A DNA stretch of 64,000 bases, taken from Planctomycetota bacterium (GTDB taxonomy: Bacteria > Planctomycetota > Planctomycetia > Pirellulales > Pirellulaceae). Below the pieces are notes generated by a model, which was not told the DNA's origin, searched no databases, and worked only from the letters and a program-made list of their open reading frames with translations. The stretch covers positions 1 through 64,000 of the forward strand of contig JAQCHP010000007.1 of the NCBI GenBank assembly GCA_027619595.1. The letters run 5' to 3'. The position numbers and the translations under genes are program-made. Shown piece by piece: positions 45,804 to 54,998 of this stretch. Position 1 is the first letter of the stretch. Each line of letters starts with the position of its first letter.

Positions 45804-47918
45804 ATGCGATTTGAACTTGAAAGCCCATTCGCTCCGGCGGGTGACCAGCCACAGGCAATCGAAAAACTTATCGCCGGCATTCGGGATAAGAAACGTCACC
45901 AGGTGTTAATGGGGGCGACTGGGTCGGGCAAGACCTACACGATGGCCAATGTCATCCAGGAGATACAACGTCCAACCCTGGTCATCTCGCACAACAAGAC
46001 GCTCGCTGCGCAATTATATGCCGAGTTCAAAGAATTTTTTCCACGCAACGCCGTCCATTATTTTGTCAGTTATTACGACTACTACCAACCGGAAGCCTAC
46101 ATCCCCCAGCGCGACGTCTACATTGAAAAAGATTCGTCCATCAACGAAGAAATTGATCGACTGCGACTGGCGGCCACGAGCGCTCTTTCGTGGCGTGAGG
46201 ACGTGATTATTATTGCGAGTGTTTCTAGCATCTATGGTCTCGGTTCGCCGGAGGACTATCGCAAGATGGTCGTCTCGCTACAACGGGGCGATCACGTCGA
46301 GCGCGACCAAATTTTGGCCAAGTTGGTCGACATCCTATACGAACGAAACGACGTCGCATTCGAACGCGGGAAATTCCGCGTCCGAGGTGATTGCGTCGAA
46401 GTTTGGCCTGCTTACGAAGAAGTTGCGATGCGTTTCGAATTCTGGGGAGATGATATCGAACAACTGTCGATCATTGACCCCCTGACTGGACGTGTTATCA
46501 GTTCACACGACAAGCTGTTCCTTTTTCCAGCCAAGCATTTCGTGACGCCCGAAGAACGAATTCACAGTGCCGTCAAAGAAATTGAACAGCATCTGGCGGA
46601 ACGACTTGAGCAATTCCATCGCGAAGGAAAAATTCTTGAAGCCCACCGGCTTAACGCAAGAACCAAGTACGACATGGAAATGATGATGGAAATGGGATAT
46701 TGCCCCGGAATTGAAAATTATAGTCGACACTTGTCGGGCCGGCCTCCTGGTTCAGCACCGGAAACCTTATACAGCTTCTTTCCACAGGAGTTCCTCCTTT
46801 TTGTCGACGAATCCCATGTGTCGATTCCACAGATTCGTGCTATGTACGCCGGCGACCACAGCCGAAAAAGCACTTTGGTGGAACATGGATTTCGTTTACC
46901 GAGCGCACTGGACAATCGCCCCCTCAAATTCGACGAATGGGAAGCACTTATCCCTCAGTCCGTCTTCGTTTCGGCGACGCCCAGTGACTACGAAATTCGG
47001 CAGACGCAGGGCGAGGTGGTGGAACAAATTATTCGACCGACGGGATTGCTCGACCCGGTAATTGAGGTACTACCGGCACGCGGTCAAGTCGAACACTTAT
47101 TGGAACAAATTCGAGAACGCGTTGCCGTCCACGAACGAATCCTGATTACGACCCTGACAAAACGCCTAGCAGAAGACCTGTCGGCCTATTTAGTGAAGAA
47201 GGGAGTCGCTTGCCGATGGCTGCATAGCGAACTCGACGCGTTCGAGCGAGTCGATCTATTACGCGACTTGCGCGAAGGTCACTTCGATGCGCTCGTTGGC
47301 GTCAACTTGCTCCGCGAGGGTTTGGACCTGCCAGAAGTGTCGTTAGTTGCAATCTTGGACGCCGATAAGGAGGGCTTTCTACGGAGCGAAACATCGCTCA
47401 TGCAGACCATTGGTCGAGCTGCACGCAACGTGAATGCCAAGGTGATCTTATACGCCGACAAGATGACAAACTCCATGCAACGGGCCATCAATGAAACGGA
47501 ACGGCGGCGTGCCTTGCAAGGAGAATATAACGAACGCAACGGAATTATTCCTAAGACAATTCAAAAGAAGATCCATCGGGGCATCGAAACAATTGTCCCG
47601 ACAGCCCGCCTCGAGCACGGCTCAAGCGCACCGGATGCGCCAAATGATACCGTGATCTCGGAACTGCTGGACCAACTCCAGCAGGAAATGCTCACCGCGT
47701 CCGAAGAACTTGAATTTGAACGTGCGGCACAACTTCGTGACCAAATCCAATCGCTGCAGAAGCGTGCAGACGAGTCCGGAGAATCGGAGGCGGCAGCAAG
47801 CCGTGACAAAGTGAGGGGACGCCAAGCCGGCAGGAATGCAACCAAGCGAAAGTCCGCCGGTGTCGCTGGGCCGAAGGCAGGGAAAGGTCGAGGCAACGGT
47901 AAGAATCGCAAGCAATAA
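45804..47918 (+). CDS. uvrB: Excinuclease ABC subunit B
   Basis: Damage-verifying helicase-like subunit of nucleotide excision repair, 704 residues. Walker A GATGSGKTYTMAN is near 37, the beta-hairpin YYDYYQPEAYIP near 92, SSIYGLGSPEDY near 140, FVDESHVSIPQ near 333, LREGLDLPEVSLVAILDADKEGFLRS near 505 and TIGRAARN near 535. The UVR motif EELEFERAAQLRDQI near 635 binds UvrC. The tail is Lys/Arg/Gly-rich and longer than in E. coli. It stands alone. Confidence 0.96.
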   Translation: MRFELESPFAPAGDQPQAIEKLIAGIRDKKRHQVLMGATGSGKTYTMANVIQEIQRPTLVISHNKTLAAQLYAEFKEFFPRNAVHYFVSYYDYYQPEAYIPQRDVYIEKDSSINEEIDRLRLAATSALSWREDVIIIASVSSIYGLGSPEDYRKMVVSLQRGDHVERDQILAKLVDILYERNDVAFERGKFRVRGDCVEVWPAYEEVAMRFEFWGDDIEQLSIIDPLTGRVISSHDKLFLFPAKHFVTPEERIHSAVKEIEQHLAERLEQFHREGKILEAHRLNARTKYDMEMMMEMGYCPGIENYSRHLSGRPPGSAPETLYSFFPQEFLLFVDESHVSIPQIRAMYAGDHSRKSTLVEHGFRLPSALDNRPLKFDEWEALIPQSVFVSATPSDYEIRQTQGEVVEQIIRPTGLLDPVIEVLPARGQVEHLLEQIRERVAVHERILITTLTKRLAEDLSAYLVKKGVACRWLHSELDAFERVDLLRDLREGHFDALVGVNLLREGLDLPEVSLVAILDADKEGFLRSETSLMQTIGRAARNVNAKVILYADKMTNSMQRAINETERRRALQGEYNERNGIIPKTIQKKIHRGIETIVPTARLEHGSSAPDAPNDTVISELLDQLQQEMLTASEELEFERAAQLRDQIQSLQKRADESGESEAAASRDKVRGRQAGRNATKRKSAGVAGPKAGKGRGNGKNRKQ

Positions 47919-48146
47919 TCGGACCGTTGAGGTCGCGACGGCAAGCTATGCCGAACACCCGGATTGTAGTGTCGCTAAATCCCCTGCTGCTGGAATTTTC
48001 CTCGCGGACCGATGAGCACTAGGGGATCGTATCGAAAAAGTATCCCAACACCAACTAAGCCTAGCCGGTTTCATGACTCGGTGCCGTGTCTCGATACCAT
48101 GACACGGATAAGTAACGCCGTCCAATCATCAAGAGGGAGCACACGG

Positions 48147-48620
48147 ATGTCGCTTCGCACTGTTTTTTCGCTCGTGTTGCTCATGGGCAGCTTGCCGGCA
48201 TTTGCCGAAGAGACGATTCCTGAGGCCGACTCGTTTACCGACACGGGATTTGCCGACCCGTCCCACGTGGAGAGATTCACAGCGGTCGCGAAACCGTCGC
48301 CTCCGTCGCCAGAACTAGCCACGCCCGCGCAAACCACGCCCGAAATGTGGATTTATGCCCAGGAACAGAAGCGACTCGACGACCCGCGGCAGATCATGCG
48401 CAGGAAAAGCCAGCAAGAGGGAGCCTGGCGCCGCGAGCGGATTGCCGCGCGCAAGTGGTTTGGCCTGTCCAACTTACGTCCCACTGCCAATCCGATCCCC
48501 ACCATGTCTGCCAGCTATTCTCCCAGCTGGGGCGGAAGCCATTGGGACCCCTTCCTTTGGACCACTCACCGGGCTTCGACACAATGGTCGACCCCCAGTG
48601 CCGTCATCTACCGGTATTGA
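48147..48620 (+). CDS. Secreted hypothetical protein
   Basis: A 157-residue protein with a signal peptide (MSLRTVFSLVLLMGSLPAFA). The mature part has MWIYAQEQKRLDDP near 66, RRKSQQEGAWRRERIAARKWFGLSNLRPTA near 82-110, and a Ser/Trp/Tyr-rich end. AGAGGGA lies before the ATG. I do not recognise a named family; the conserved-looking QRRERIAARKWFG pattern suggests a planctomycete-specific family, but this is not established. Confidence 0.65.
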   Translation: MSLRTVFSLVLLMGSLPAFAEETIPEADSFTDTGFADPSHVERFTAVAKPSPPSPELATPAQTTPEMWIYAQEQKRLDDPRQIMRRKSQQEGAWRRERIAARKWFGLSNLRPTANPIPTMSASYSPSWGGSHWDPFLWTTHRASTQWSTPSAVIYRY

Positions 48621-48675
48621 AGCATGAAAGGCCCCCAGTCACCCAGTGAGTCCTCGATTTAATGCGAGACTGGCT

Positions 48676-49575
48676 CTAGGGGGTCAGACGGTGTGGGACG
48701 AGACGTTGTGGAACGGCCGGAACGCGCTTCGGCAACGTCAAAGGCCGTAACGGTGCCTGCGACGGAGATAGGGACGACTCCTTGGCGGTCCGCGGCGAAT
48801 CAAGTAACCGCAACAACTTGCGTGTTGATTCGTCCTCAGGAAAAATTCTTGCAATACGATCGTATTGCACCGTCAATTTGGTTCGCACGTTGGGCGAAAC
48901 GTCGGATAGTCGGCGAACATCGCGATTTGCGATTTCCAGACCCACAAGTCGCATGATTTCGGCGTTCAGGGGGTCAAACCGAATAGGAAAAGATTTCAAC
49001 CGCGCCCGACCGTCTGCCACAACGGGCCGCATGACCGAATCGGGATCGGGACTATGCGCAGCGCCCAGAAAATGCCCCAGTTCGTGGACCAGCACCTCCA
49101 ATCGGTCCGGTTCGAAGACCTTCGGATTCGCCTCCCGCAGAAGGATATGAGAATGCATCGCGCCGCGGGTCCCGCCGAGTTGATCGCGACCTTGCTTCAG
49201 CTGATATTGGCTCGTGAAACCGATTGCAATTCGAGCCGGTCCACGCTCAGCCTTTGATTCAAATTCCCGTAGCGATTCGATAAAGTCTTGCACGCTGTCA
49301 TCGCTGTCCCAGCGATCAAATGCAATCACCGAAAATCGGACTTTGGTATAAGCGTGAATAATCTCCGACGCCTTCTCCAGGCGATTTCGCAGTCGCTGCT
49401 TCCAGACTTCGTCGCGAAAGACCTCCTCGTCATCGACCAGGAGCTTCACGTAAATTGTTTGGCCTCCCCAGCACGAGGACGAGCCCGACCCTGCGACAAG
49501 AATCAGACTTATCCAGAGGATCATCGGGCAAACGATCACAGTTCGCTGAGATAGGGAACTCGGACTGTCAAGCAT
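48676..49575 (-). CDS. Matrixin-like zinc metalloprotease, secreted
   Basis: A 299-residue protein with a signal peptide (VCPMILWISLILVAGSGSSSC, possibly lipidated at Cys) and a matrixin-type domain. The zinc motif HELGHFLGAAH is near 178 and is followed by DSVMRPVV with the Met-turn. Upstream, VFRDEVWKQRLRNRLEKASEII and VRFSVIAFDRWDSD fit the matrixin strands. It probably cleaves proteins or peptides outside the cytoplasm. ATG 49575 follows GGGGG closely. It lies 48 bases downstream of an orphan response regulator on the same strand and may be regulated by it. Confidence 0.82.
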   Translation of the reverse strand: MLDSPSSLSQRTVIVCPMILWISLILVAGSGSSSCWGGQTIYVKLLVDDEEVFRDEVWKQRLRNRLEKASEIIHAYTKVRFSVIAFDRWDSDDSVQDFIESLREFESKAERGPARIAIGFTSQYQLKQGRDQLGGTRGAMHSHILLREANPKVFEPDRLEVLVHELGHFLGAAHSPDPDSVMRPVVADGRARLKSFPIRFDPLNAEIMRLVGLEIANRDVRRLSDVSPNVRTKLTVQYDRIARIFPEDESTRKLLRLLDSPRTAKESSLSPSQAPLRPLTLPKRVPAVPQRLVPHRLTP

Positions 49576-49623
49576 CAAGCCCCCCGATGGCGATCGCGTT
49601 CGAAAACCGATCACCAAGCTGGT

Positions 49624-50250
49624 TCACACGATCCCCTTACGAACAGCCCAAACGGCTGCTTGGGTTCGGTCGCTTACACCCACCTTGCGTAGAATGTGCT
49701 GGACGTGTTCCTTCACGGTTTCATAACTGATCTCAAGTGCCTTCGCGATTTCTCGATTGGTGAGACCCAAGGCAATTTTTTGCAAGACTTCGCCTTCTCG
49801 TTTGGTCAGTGGCACTTCGGCGTCGTTCGAAGGAACAGCAGCCAGCGCTGAGGAAACTCGACGCATTTCTTCACGCGTCCACAACAAGTCCCCCGATGCG
49901 GCGCGACGTATCGCGTTGAGCAACCCGTCACGATTTTCTGATTTTAATACGTAACCGTTGGCCCCCAACGCAGCGGCGCGGGCAATAAATGTTGGATTGT
50001 CGTAGGTCGACAACATCAACACGGGAATATTTGGAAAATCCGACTTGATGCGGCCCAGCGCTTGAAGTCCATCGCCATCCGGCATGCGCACATCCAAGAT
50101 CACGAGATCCGGCTGGTGATTTTCCACCAATGCGAGGACCGACTTTCCCGAATTGGCCTCTCCAACAACTTCAATATCCGTCTCGTCAATGATGCCACGC
50201 AATCCGCTGCGTACGATGTCATGGTCGTCAGCCAATACGATTCTAATCAT
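49624..50250 (-). CDS. NarL/FixJ-family response regulator
   Basis: A 208-residue two-domain regulator. The receiver domain (1-120) has the acidic pair DDHD near 8, the phospho-acceptor Asp in LVILDVRMPDGDG near 54, and the Lys in YVLKSENRD near 104. The C-terminal LuxR helix-turn-helix (about 145-205) has LTKREGEVLQKIALGLTNREIAKALEISYETVKEHVQHILRKV in segments typical of GerE domains. No sensor kinase gene is adjacent, so it is an orphan in this window. A seven-copy 14-base repeat lies about 50 bases upstream of its start. Confidence 0.92.
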   Translation of the reverse strand: MIRIVLADDHDIVRSGLRGIIDETDIEVVGEANSGKSVLALVENHQPDLVILDVRMPDGDGLQALGRIKSDFPNIPVLMLSTYDNPTFIARAAALGANGYVLKSENRDGLLNAIRRAASGDLLWTREEMRRVSSALAAVPSNDAEVPLTKREGEVLQKIALGLTNREIAKALEISYETVKEHVQHILRKVGVSDRTQAAVWAVRKGIV

Positions 50251-50620
50251 GCAATTCTCCGATCGTGCCCCTGTGCTCGCAATGGTAATACAATCTAACG
50301 TTCCGTGCTATCGAATCCGTGCTATCGAATCCGTGCTATCGAATTCGTGCTATCGAATCCGTGCTATCGAATCCGTGCTATCGAATTCGTGCCATCGAGA
50401 GGGTTTCACCAGACGAAACATGCGTTGGAACGGTCGAACGAGGAGATGCGTTCGCGCAGCAATCAGCTGAAATCATCTGCCATCTATCCTATTTCGCCTG
50501 ATACCAATTGGCAACCGCGTTACGAAGAGCTCGACTACCCCCCCAATGGTGAAACTGCTGATGTGTGAACAAGGCTCTGCCGGTGCTCTCATCGAATCGA
50601 GGTGATGCGAGTTGCTGACG
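50251..50620. other. Intergenic region with tandem repeat
   Basis: About 370 bases between the response regulator start and the GYF gene stop. The main content is a 14-base tandem repeat at 50303-50400. Frames through it are repeat-derived (SNPCYRIRAIE) and not credible genes. I see no hairpin terminator for the GYF gene. Confidence 0.5.
50303..50400. repeat. Tandem repeat, seven copies of a 14-mer
   Basis: The unit (C/T)CGTGCTATCGAAT is repeated head to tail. Copies 1-6 (to 50386) are identical except for the first base; copy 7 is degenerate. The first-base order C,C,C,T,C,C,T suggests duplication of a 42-base triplet of units. It lies in the upstream region of the minus-strand response regulator gene, a place where copy-number change could affect transcription. 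Confidence 0.9.
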
Positions 50621-51325
50621 CTAGGGGAAAATAAGATCAGGAATTTCGTTCGCGTGCGACCAGCGGGGGCAGTTGGTCGACCAGACTCGATCATGGGGCT
50701 TGAGCCGACCTAATGCAGCGATACTTTTCAGTTCGTCCAGGGTCATCGGACCGCGCCGTTCACCGCCAGAGACACAGAACCATTTTCGCACAGATTGTCC
50801 AGTGTCCTCATTGCTCCCGTTCGTGAAACTCCCGCTGGCCAGGCCGTCACGGTTCAGGCTGCTACTGTCTTTACTAACCGGCGACCCTTTTTCAGCTGGT
50901 TCCTGTCGATGCCGTACTTCGACGGTCGGCTTTCGAGCATCCTTCACGGCTGCATCGGCGGTATTTCTCACTTCCGCCGACCGCTGATTGGGGGGAACCG
51001 AACTTTCCTTAGTTCGATGCCCGAAGAGTATCGACGAAAGAAGACCGGAAAGACCCGACGGCGGCGGGACGTCCGCATGCTTTTCATGGACGTTCGATTT
51101 GACGGAAGCAGAACGAGCAGCAGCGCTGGCCGGGTCTTGAACCGAGTTGCCCGCTGCGTCGAATAGGCCCTGAACTAGGTACGCAGGCAACCAGCTCCCC
51201 TCAGAGCCCTTCCGAATCATATCTTCCTGAGTTAGTTTTCGATTGCGAACAAGTTCAACCATGTCTCGCGACGAAAACGGACCCAGGTCCTCCCCCATCA
51301 AACGACAAAACCATTGCGTAGCCAT
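50621..51325 (-). CDS. Protein with two GYF/DUF4339 domains
   Basis: A 234-residue protein. Residues 1-60 (WFCRLMGEDLGPFSSRDMVELV) and about 180-234 (WFCVSGGERRGPMTLDELKSIA) are two GYF_2/DUF4339 domains, sharing W-x-GP-W/F logic for binding proline-rich peptides. The ~120 residues between are Ser/Lys/Glu-rich and probably disordered. Planctomycetes encode many such proteins. ATG 51325 is clear. No partner is evident. Confidence 0.82.
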   Translation of the reverse strand: MATQWFCRLMGEDLGPFSSRDMVELVRNRKLTQEDMIRKGSEGSWLPAYLVQGLFDAAGNSVQDPASAAARSASVKSNVHEKHADVPPPSGLSGLLSSILFGHRTKESSVPPNQRSAEVRNTADAAVKDARKPTVEVRHRQEPAEKGSPVSKDSSSLNRDGLASGSFTNGSNEDTGQSVRKWFCVSGGERRGPMTLDELKSIAALGRLKPHDRVWSTNCPRWSHANEIPDLIFP

Positions 51326-51413
51326 GGCAACACCCTATTCCAACTGGTGGAACTGAAGTACCGCTCTTCACCGAGCGATCCACTTTTAGGTGCCTCGACC
51401 CTGTTGCCATTCC

Positions 51414-51434
51414 GTGTGGGGCATCGCCCCACAC
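51414..51434. other. Perfect hairpin between gpx and the GYF gene
   Basis: GTGTGGGGC, loop atc, GCCCCACAC form a 9-bp stem. It lies after the gpx stop (minus strand) and before the GYF gene. There is no T-run, so a Rho-independent terminator is not obvious. It may be a REP-type palindrome or processing site. Confidence 0.5.
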
Positions 51435-51474
51435 ATACAGGTTACCATTTCCGCAGCCAATTTGCAACGCGCCG

Positions 51475-52038
51475 TTACTTCTTGAGTTCTGCTTCAACGG
51501 CGGCTAAAACCTCGGTGGCGTCGGGTTCCGTCTTGGGGGCGTAGCGGGCAACAACTTTTCCATCGCGCCCGACCAGAAACTTCTCAAAATTCCAACTGAT
51601 CTTCCCTTTCGCCGTAGGCTTGGTCTCTAAGGAGGTCAGGTGCTTGTAGAGGTCGCAGGCCGAATCGCCGTTCACGTCAACTTTCGCCAGTAACGGGAAA
51701 TCAACGCCATATTTTGTGCTACAAAACGTCTTGATCTCTTCAGGACTTCCCGGTTCCTGGCCGCCGAATTGATTGCAGGGAACTCCCAGTACGACGAGAC
51801 CTTTTTCATGATACTTTTCGTGGAGTTCCTGGAGCTTGCTATACTGTGGCGTGAGGCCGCACTTGCTCGCCACGTTCACAATCAAGACTACCTTTCCCTG
51901 GTAGCTCGCTAAATCGACTTCTTTTCCCTCCAAGGACTTCATTTTGAAGCCCAACGCGGGTGAGACATCTTTTGCTTGAAGCATAGAAAATCCTGTCATC
52001 GAAAATAATAGGAACAGCGATGTCAAGTAGGAACGCAT
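51475..52038 (-). CDS. Glutathione peroxidase family protein, exported
   Basis: A 187-residue thiol peroxidase with an N-terminal signal peptide (about 1-22, SLFLLFSMTGFSMLQA). The catalytic Cys is in NVASKCGLTPQY near 61 where mammalian enzymes have selenocysteine, Gln in CNQFGGQEPG near 95, and Trp/Asn in ISWNFEKFLVG near 155. Such Cys enzymes reduce hydroperoxides, usually with thioredoxin. The signal peptide places it outside the cytoplasm, which is less usual. Confidence 0.9.
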   Translation of the reverse strand: MRSYLTSLFLLFSMTGFSMLQAKDVSPALGFKMKSLEGKEVDLASYQGKVVLIVNVASKCGLTPQYSKLQELHEKYHEKGLVVLGVPCNQFGGQEPGSPEEIKTFCSTKYGVDFPLLAKVDVNGDSACDLYKHLTSLETKPTAKGKISWNFEKFLVGRDGKVVARYAPKTEPDATEVLAAVEAELKK

Positions 52039-52141
52039 GGCTTAAGAAACTCCCACGGAGATAAACGGAGGACCGCCCGGCGGTCGTGTCGGGTACATGA
52101 CGTGAGTATAGGTACCTGGCAGCGAACCGACAAGCTTTGAC

Positions 52142-52807
52142 CTAATGTTTGGCCAGGGCGGTATCGCGATTGAAGGCGCCGTTTTGCAGGAAGGCCCGCA
52201 CTTGCTGGTAAACCTTTTGGCGAAATAGAATATCGGTATGGAGTCCGTTCGCCACGATAAAGTCCTCTTCCAGACCGAGACGGGTACTCGGCAGTGGAAC
52301 CATATGGTCATGCGAAGCGGCAATGATTCCTACTTGCACCTGCGCTTCGCGCAGGCGTTTCGTGAATACGTCAAGATCCCGGTTCATTCGATTCACGAAA
52401 CTCTGCGGATCGTCCGAAAGGTCACGTAGTGGCGGGCAGAGCCAGCCCAACCCCCGTGCCAGATTCCGCGCGACGATCGAGCCACGGTTGGGTGGTCCCA
52501 TCATGACCCAACGCCGAACCTTCGGTGAGATCCCGCGCGAGAGGACCCATCGCATGAGAATACAGCCCATACTGTGCGTTACGAGATCCAACCGCTGCAC
52601 TTGCGGATCTTGCACGACACCCTCGAGGACCTGCTGCAACTTTTCTGCTTGCGCTGCAATTCCAGGAGTCAAACTCCAATAGCCCCAATTATTCGTACGA
52701 TAGCCGTCGCGCCGCAATCGCCATGCCAGAGGACTCATGACGTAACGACTTGAAGCCAGTCCATGTACCAGCAAAACATGGTTCTTGGTTGGTGATTCGT
52801 CGAGCAA
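52142..52807 (-). CDS. Alpha/beta hydrolase (lipase/esterase-like)
   Basis: A 221-residue protein with HVLLVHGLASSR near 11 (oxyanion strand), the nucleophile in LVTHSMGC near 79, GPPNRGS near 104 and a late SHDHMVPL/HTDILF His. This is the PGAP1/lipase class 2 style of the fold. The start is TTG 52807 with AAGGGA 5 bases upstream and follows the zinc-ribbon gene by 27 bases, so the two are probably one operon. Substrate unknown. Confidence 0.8.
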   Translation of the reverse strand: MLDESPTKNHVLLVHGLASSRYVMSPLAWRLRRDGYRTNNWGYWSLTPGIAAQAEKLQQVLEGVVQDPQVQRLDLVTHSMGCILMRWVLSRGISPKVRRWVMMGPPNRGSIVARNLARGLGWLCPPLRDLSDDPQSFVNRMNRDLDVFTKRLREAQVQVGIIAASHDHMVPLPSTRLGLEEDFIVANGLHTDILFRQKVYQQVRAFLQNGAFNRDTALAKH

Positions 52808-52834
52808 AACCGTTCCCTTCAGGAAAGTTCGTGG

Positions 52835-54865
52835 TCAATTCTCGGGTGGACTCAAATTCGAATCGTCCGCCGGAACGCTCGCCAACCAATCTGCGACGAC
52901 ACGGTGGATTGGCTGTGGTACTCGAACGAACAAGACGGGGAATTTTGGATCGACGGTAACGATCGCTTGATCGGAATCTGGCACCATGGTTTCGGCGATG
53001 AGGCGCAGGGCCTGCTGTTCGATTTGCGAAGCGGGCACTTGTCGCATCGATTCCGGCAACGCAAACACAGTCGTCTCTCCGCGTAAGCGAACTTCGTCTG
53101 CGGACGTAATCTGGATCATGCGGCCGTCGATGACACGGTAGTCGATTCCTTGCGGCAATAGCCCTCGCAGCACTTCGGACAAAGGTGTCCCTGGGGCGTA
53201 CACTGAGGACATTTCCGCAAACGCGGTATTGCGCGCGAGATTCTGCCAGTCAATCAAAATGCCAACTTCGGCCTTTTGTGCTAGTCGAAACAACAACTCG
53301 GAAATCTGCGTTGGCTGACGAACCGCCAACTCGATCGGCTGTTGCAACCACGTAGCTTCGGCTTGAACCCGACTATTTTCCAGCGTAATTCCCTCCGTTG
53401 AATCGCCACCTTGTCGTGGTATACCGCGCGCCAGCCGCATTCGATCCAAGAAGCGTATAATCTGCCCATGAATTTCGGGAGTCTGATCAATGACGAGGAT
53501 GTCCCCCTTGACGACACTCCGAGCCGAGTCATTGCGGGCCACCCACGAATTGGGATGAACAAAGCGGCGAATTTGTTCATGAATCCATTTCACGTCACCT
53601 TCGCCTGCCGGCGATAGATCGCTAACCGAATACTCTTTGCGCTGAATGCCCTGCTCGTTTCCCCCCATGGCGTACACACGCACATATCCGGGTTGCACCT
53701 CGAACGTAAGTTTTTTCGCCGCTAAGACTTCGCGGAGCAGCGACTCCAACGTCGTGTTCTGGGTGACATGACTGACCGGCTTTTGCAACTCGACCGGGGT
53801 AATCAACAGACTGTCGGGCTCGATTTGGATTCCCGCATTGGCAAGCCGAGCGAAAGACTGCAGGACCTGCATCAGCGAGCGATCGGTGGAGTCAAACGAC
53901 TGGATTTCCAATTGCAAGTAGCGGAGGATTTTTTGCCGCAACAACTTCTCTTCCGCCAGGCGCCGGTCGGCCACCGAAACAACCGAGACAGGTTTGTGGG
54001 GGGCTCGATCGCCGGAGTCCGGGGTTGCGGCATCCGTTGTGCGGTTCGCTTCGGGAGTCCCCGACAACAGATCTGCATAGCGGCCCAACGTATTGCCATC
54101 CGAAGGTTTGGCAGCCGCGGACTCGCCTATTGGGTCGGTGGATGACGTTCGATCGATCTGTGTCGCGGGTAACTCGGGCGCAAGAACGGGCGGACCGTCA
54201 CTTGGCTTTGGCGCATCGGGTGTTTGTTGCACCTCCGGCGGCCGTGCGGCGACCTCCAGCGGTGCATCCGCCACCGACTCCACACGCGGCACGGGGTCCA
54301 CAACCTCTGACGCAACCGTATCCGTGACTCCCAACCCACTGGAAATATCCTGCTGAGCCGCCGACTCAAGCGGTGTATCCGTTAGCCCATCGGTCGGCAC
54401 GGAATCGGGTAAAACCGTGGACAGTGGCGGAGTGGTCGCCACGCTCCGCGTCGTTCCCGTCTGAAATATCATGAAATAGGCCGCCGTCGAGGCGGCCGTC
54501 GTCATGACCAATGTCGCCACACCAATCCTGACGTACAGGGGAATAGAGGAAATTGATCCTGACATCCAGCTCGAACGTTGTACGGGAGCGGCGTCGTTGA
54601 ATTCGGTAGCTATCGCCGGGGAGTTGGGCACAGTCGTGACAAAATCGCCGACGGAGAGCGATTGGGTAGTTGACTCTTGCGTCTCGGTCACCTCATCAAT
54701 CACTGCATCGCGTCGCAGTGCTTCCATCCCAGGTGAGTCGGGAGGCACCGACACCATCACCATACTGCCACAACGAGGGCAAGCGACGATCTGGCCAATG
54801 CTGGCCAGCTTTTTTACCCGCAAACGGGCCTGACAGGTTGTGCAAACAACACAGGGACGATCCAC
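52835..54865 (-). CDS. MJ0042-like zinc-ribbon membrane protein with STN/secretin-like domain
   Basis: A 676-residue protein. The N-terminus carries two CxxC pairs (CTTC, CPRC; residues 8-32), a zinc ribbon of the MJ0042 type. A Thr/Ser-rich stretch, one transmembrane helix (VRIGVATLVMTTAAS, about 110-130), and a long Pro/Thr/Ala-rich disordered linker (130-300) follow. The C-terminal half has repeated beta-alpha units, such as NTTLESLLREVLAAKKLTFEVQ and SELLFRLAQKAEVGILIDWQ, resembling the STN/secretin N-domain and FecR-type folds. GTG 54865 has GAGGAGAG 5 bases upstream. A cytoplasmic zinc ribbon linked to an extracytoplasmic STN-like domain suggests envelope sensing or assembly, but function is unknown. 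Confidence 0.7.
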   Translation of the reverse strand: MDRPCVVCTTCQARLRVKKLASIGQIVACPRCGSMVMVSVPPDSPGMEALRRDAVIDEVTETQESTTQSLSVGDFVTTVPNSPAIATEFNDAAPVQRSSWMSGSISSIPLYVRIGVATLVMTTAASTAAYFMIFQTGTTRSVATTPPLSTVLPDSVPTDGLTDTPLESAAQQDISSGLGVTDTVASEVVDPVPRVESVADAPLEVAARPPEVQQTPDAPKPSDGPPVLAPELPATQIDRTSSTDPIGESAAAKPSDGNTLGRYADLLSGTPEANRTTDAATPDSGDRAPHKPVSVVSVADRRLAEEKLLRQKILRYLQLEIQSFDSTDRSLMQVLQSFARLANAGIQIEPDSLLITPVELQKPVSHVTQNTTLESLLREVLAAKKLTFEVQPGYVRVYAMGGNEQGIQRKEYSVSDLSPAGEGDVKWIHEQIRRFVHPNSWVARNDSARSVVKGDILVIDQTPEIHGQIIRFLDRMRLARGIPRQGGDSTEGITLENSRVQAEATWLQQPIELAVRQPTQISELLFRLAQKAEVGILIDWQNLARNTAFAEMSSVYAPGTPLSEVLRGLLPQGIDYRVIDGRMIQITSADEVRLRGETTVFALPESMRQVPASQIEQQALRLIAETMVPDSDQAIVTVDPKFPVLFVRVPQPIHRVVADWLASVPADDSNLSPPEN

Positions 54866-54998
54866 AATCTCTCCTCGAAAACGGTACTAGGGAATTGTAG
54901 CAGGTTACGTTCCGGAGTCTCGCCTCCAGCGTTCGATACGTCTTCGTCGAGCTCACCCACACCGTCGACGAGGCAGATCGACCCATGCCATGGCACAC

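Noticed and set aside
50303-50400. CRISPR-like array
   Set aside because: Units are 14 bases, head to tail with no spacers, and no cas genes are near.
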